Assembly: GCA_963931155.1 (NCBI GenBank)
Contig: OZ006978.1
Coordinates: 1,550,001 to 1,614,000 of the forward strand
Direction: 5' to 3'
Origin: CALXVA01 sp944392465
Lineage (GTDB): Bacteria; Bacillota; Clostridia; TANB77; CAG-508
DNA: 64,000 bases
Every line of letters starts with the position of its first letter. Positions within the stretch are counted from its first letter, which is position 1. The translations under genes and the position numbers were made by a program. Of the stretch, positions 62,132 through 64,000 are shown in pieces. The notes under the pieces are model-generated. The model was not told the DNA's origin. It did no database searches and worked only from the letters and a program-made list of their open reading frames with translations.

Positions 62132-63094
62132 ATGTCGAACGATTTTCGGAGAATTAATCGGTATCCAGACGGAAGAGTGGAGCAGAAACATCTCTATGTA
62201 ACATACGATGCCTACTGCCAGTGCAATTGCCAGTGTTGCCGAAACAAGTGCTTCAATGAAGAGGCAATGCAGGGCAAGCGTTATCTGCTAGATGAAGCAC
62301 TTTTGCAGAATTTCGGTCAGTTCAGGCATATCGTTTTCGGAGGAGGTGAGCCTCTTTACAAGATTGGCAAGATTGTTGACTTGCTAAAAAAGATTCATTT
62401 CGAAAACATTATGGAGCCATCGAAAGGTCCTGGGGATGACAGTAATGTCACATATTTTGGGATTGCAACTAATGGTCTGAGAAGCATCTTCCTAGAGGAG
62501 ATTAACTATCACTGCATCATTTGCAGGATGTTCCAGACTATTATTCTGTCTCGTTATCACTTTGATGATGAGATAAACCGGAGCATATTCCACCCGAGAA
62601 ATGGGACAGAACTCTTGACCTCAGATGACTTAAAAGGCTTATGCCAATCCATCAGGCAGGACAAGCTTCAGCTCTCGTGCCTCTGTCAGAAAGGTGGAAT
62701 CAACACCATAGAAGGTGTGATTGAATACATCAAATGGGCAGAAAGTCTTGGGATAGCAAACGTTCTGTTTAGCAACTTCCAGGATGAAGTAACACCTGAT
62801 ACGGCACGGGTTAACTTGAGCTCTGCACCTGACCTGTTGGATAAGGCGATGCAAGAACTTCGGCAAGGAGGATTCGTTGGTGATGACACGATTATCTTTA
62901 GTGCTGGTTACAAACTCACTACCTTCCATGGTAGTATCAATTCTTCGAGAGAGATGAAAGTCTCGTTCAGGGAATTCATCCCTGAGGATCAACTCCGAGA
63001 AGAGTGGAAACATGCACGAAGGAGGACCTATAACTTCTCTGCAATGCCTAATGGTGATATGTTCGCTGACTGGGCTTGTGGCGAAAAGGTTTAA
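62132..63094 (+). CDS. Radical SAM-like protein, GC-richer single-gene island
   Basis: A 320-aa protein with a CxxxCxxC motif (C28, C32, C35 in YCQCNCQCCRNKC, with extra Cys interleaved) and GGGEPL near residue 72, the SAM-binding hallmark. An ATNGL segment (~115) and a TIM-barrel-like rest follow. The substrate is unknown; a Cys-rich first 40 residues could hold additional metal. GC content is well above its neighbours and there are at least five in-frame CGG codons (first two at 62147 and 62159). It has its own promoter and terminator and no partner gene. Confidence 0.8.
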   Translation: MSNDFRRINRYPDGRVEQKHLYVTYDAYCQCNCQCCRNKCFNEEAMQGKRYLLDEALLQNFGQFRHIVFGGGEPLYKIGKIVDLLKKIHFENIMEPSKGPGDDSNVTYFGIATNGLRSIFLEEINYHCIICRMFQTIILSRYHFDDEINRSIFHPRNGTELLTSDDLKGLCQSIRQDKLQLSCLCQKGGINTIEGVIEYIKWAESLGIANVLFSNFQDEVTPDTARVNLSSAPDLLDKAMQELRQGGFVGDDTIIFSAGYKLTTFHGSINSSREMKVSFREFIPEDQLREEWKHARRRTYNFSAMPNGDMFADWACGEKV

Positions 63095-63129
63095 AAACTC
63101 CTAAAACATTCCACACAGTGTACTGTAAG

Positions 63130-63165
63130 CTCCTAGGGTCGTTTTATCGACCCTAGGAGTTTTTA
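63130..63165 (+). terminator. Terminator of the radical SAM island
   Basis: CTCCTAGGGTCG ttttat CGACCCTAGGAG: perfect 12-bp stem followed by TTTTTA. Confidence 0.9.
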
Positions 63166-63275
63166 AAATGAAAAAATTATTAATTACTATTTAAATATTA
63201 ATAAAATGCTTTCTTTTATTTTTAACATATGGTAATATATAGAAGAAATTAAATAAAAATTGAAAGGAGCTAATA

Positions 63276-64000
63276 ATGGGGCTAAAATTAGAGAATGTTT
63301 CAAAAAAGTTTATAGGAAAACAAGCAGTTGATGGCATTTCTTTTGAAGTGAATGAGCCGGGAGTTTTTGGGTTACTTGGAACAAATGGAGCAGGAAAAAC
63401 TACAACAATAAGAATGTTACTAGGAATAATAAAAAAAGACTCTGGAGAGATTACTTGGAATAATAAACAGGTTGAGAGAAAAAATGTCAACTTTGGTTAT
63501 TTGCCAGAAGAAAGAGGTGTTTATCCTAAAACAAAAATACAAGACCAATTATTGTATTTTGCAAATTTAAAGGGTATGAATAAACATGATGCAATAAAAG
63601 AAATAGTAAAATGGTCTAAAGTATTAAAAGTAGATGAATATCTACCAATGCCAGCAGAGAAATTATCAAAAGGTAATCAGCAAAAAATTCAATTTATGAC
63701 AGCTATTATTCATAATCCAGAATTAATAGTACTTGATGAACCTTTTAGTGGTCTAGATCCTGTAAATACAGAAATTTTAAAAAATGTAATTATTGAGTTA
63801 GTAAATCAAGGTAAATATATAATTATGTCGAGCCATCAAATGGCTTCAATCGAAGAATTTTGTAAAGATATTTTAATTTTAAATAAAGGAAAAACCGTTT
63901 TAAAAGGAAATCTTAAGGAAATTAAAGAGGGCTATAAAGCTAATAGATTAGAAATAATAACTGATAAAAATATAGATAATTATATTAAAGAATATAAAAT
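63276..64000 (+). CDS. ABC transporter ATP-binding protein (NatA-like), cut by window end
   Basis: The first ~241 residues of an ABC ATPase. Walker A GLLGTNGAGKTTTIRMLLGI (~32), signature LSKGNQQK (~132), Walker B LIVLDEPFSGLDPVN (~152) and the switch His in MSSHQMASIEE (~187). The sequence resembles NatA-type exporters paired with an ABC-2 permease, which would lie beyond the window. GAAAGGAGC precedes ATG 63276. Confidence 0.9.
   Translation, partial: MGLKLENVSKKFIGKQAVDGISFEVNEPGVFGLLGTNGAGKTTTIRMLLGIIKKDSGEITWNNKQVERKNVNFGYLPEERGVYPKTKIQDQLLYFANLKGMNKHDAIKEIVKWSKVLKVDEYLPMPAEKLSKGNQQKIQFMTAIIHNPELIVLDEPFSGLDPVNTEILKNVIIELVNQGKYIIMSSHQMASIEEFCKDILILNKGKTVLKGNLKEIKEGYKANRLEIITDKNIDNYIKEYK

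Noticed and set aside
7118..63094. Islands as assembly contamination
   Set aside because: They are seamlessly embedded between native intergenic sequences at seven places, each with complete promoter and terminator, which contamination would not produce. Read-level checks would still be useful.

Overview
The window looks like a chromosome segment of an uncultured, spore-forming, low-GC Clostridia bacterium. The evidence is a very AT-rich background, a cotJABC spore-coat operon, the sporulation sigma factor sigH, gram-positive PolC, the pyrK/pyrD (class 1B) pathway, three sortases with anchored substrates, and AGGAGG-type ribosome binding sites. It carries two tRNAs (Leu-UAG, Thr-GGU) and no rRNA.

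Layout: 1-5793 is a ~5.7-kb serine-recombinase element inserted inside cotJC. It holds rhuM, an alpha/beta hydrolase, a large serine recombinase and small ORFs. 5764-6810 is the rest of cotJC with cotJB and cotJA. 8-10 kb has a sorted surface protein and a class B sortase. 10.4-16.3 kb holds pyrimidine genes (pyrE-like, pyrC, pyrF, pyrK, pyrD). 18.9-26.5 kb has rlmD, a SIMPL protein, vanW, an esterase/acyltransferase operon and rpmE. 26.8-34 kb has pgsA, ligA, a FIST protein and aldehyde and alcohol dehydrogenases. 35-41.4 kb has rqcH, sigH, an L,D-transpeptidase, ychF and a second sortase/substrate pair. 41.6-49.9 kb is the conserved pyrH-frr-uppS-cdsA-rseP-polC block. 50.3 kb has a DnaA-box cluster. 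51-59 kb has glyQS, an ATP-grasp protein, a flippase and ppdK. 59.4-64 kb has a third sortase pair, rdgB and an ABC ATPase cut by the window end.

The strongest unusual signal is a translational one. Five conserved genes (cotJC, vanW, an aldehyde dehydrogenase, pyrH, polC) are each broken by +1 nt, and in every case an in-frame CGG codon sits at the break. Skipping its C restores the family sequence at a glycine. By eye I find no other in-frame CGG in the AT-rich native genes. This suggests that CGG is unassigned in this organism and is used, or tolerated, as a +1 frameshift (or CGGN quadruplet = Gly) signal, including in the essential genes polC and pyrH.

In contrast, seven single-gene islands (7118-7849, 10152-10307, 18212-18673, 25650-26075, 34030-34383, 34577-35029, 62132-63094) have much higher GC, their own promoters and terminators, and mostly no recognisable family. 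Six of the seven contain at least one ordinary in-frame CGG. They look horizontally acquired, and they conflict with the decoding rule implied by the native genes.

Two families of intergenic repeats also recur: GGGACAGG-type repeats, often starting at a stop codon, and a ~135-bp structured repeat.
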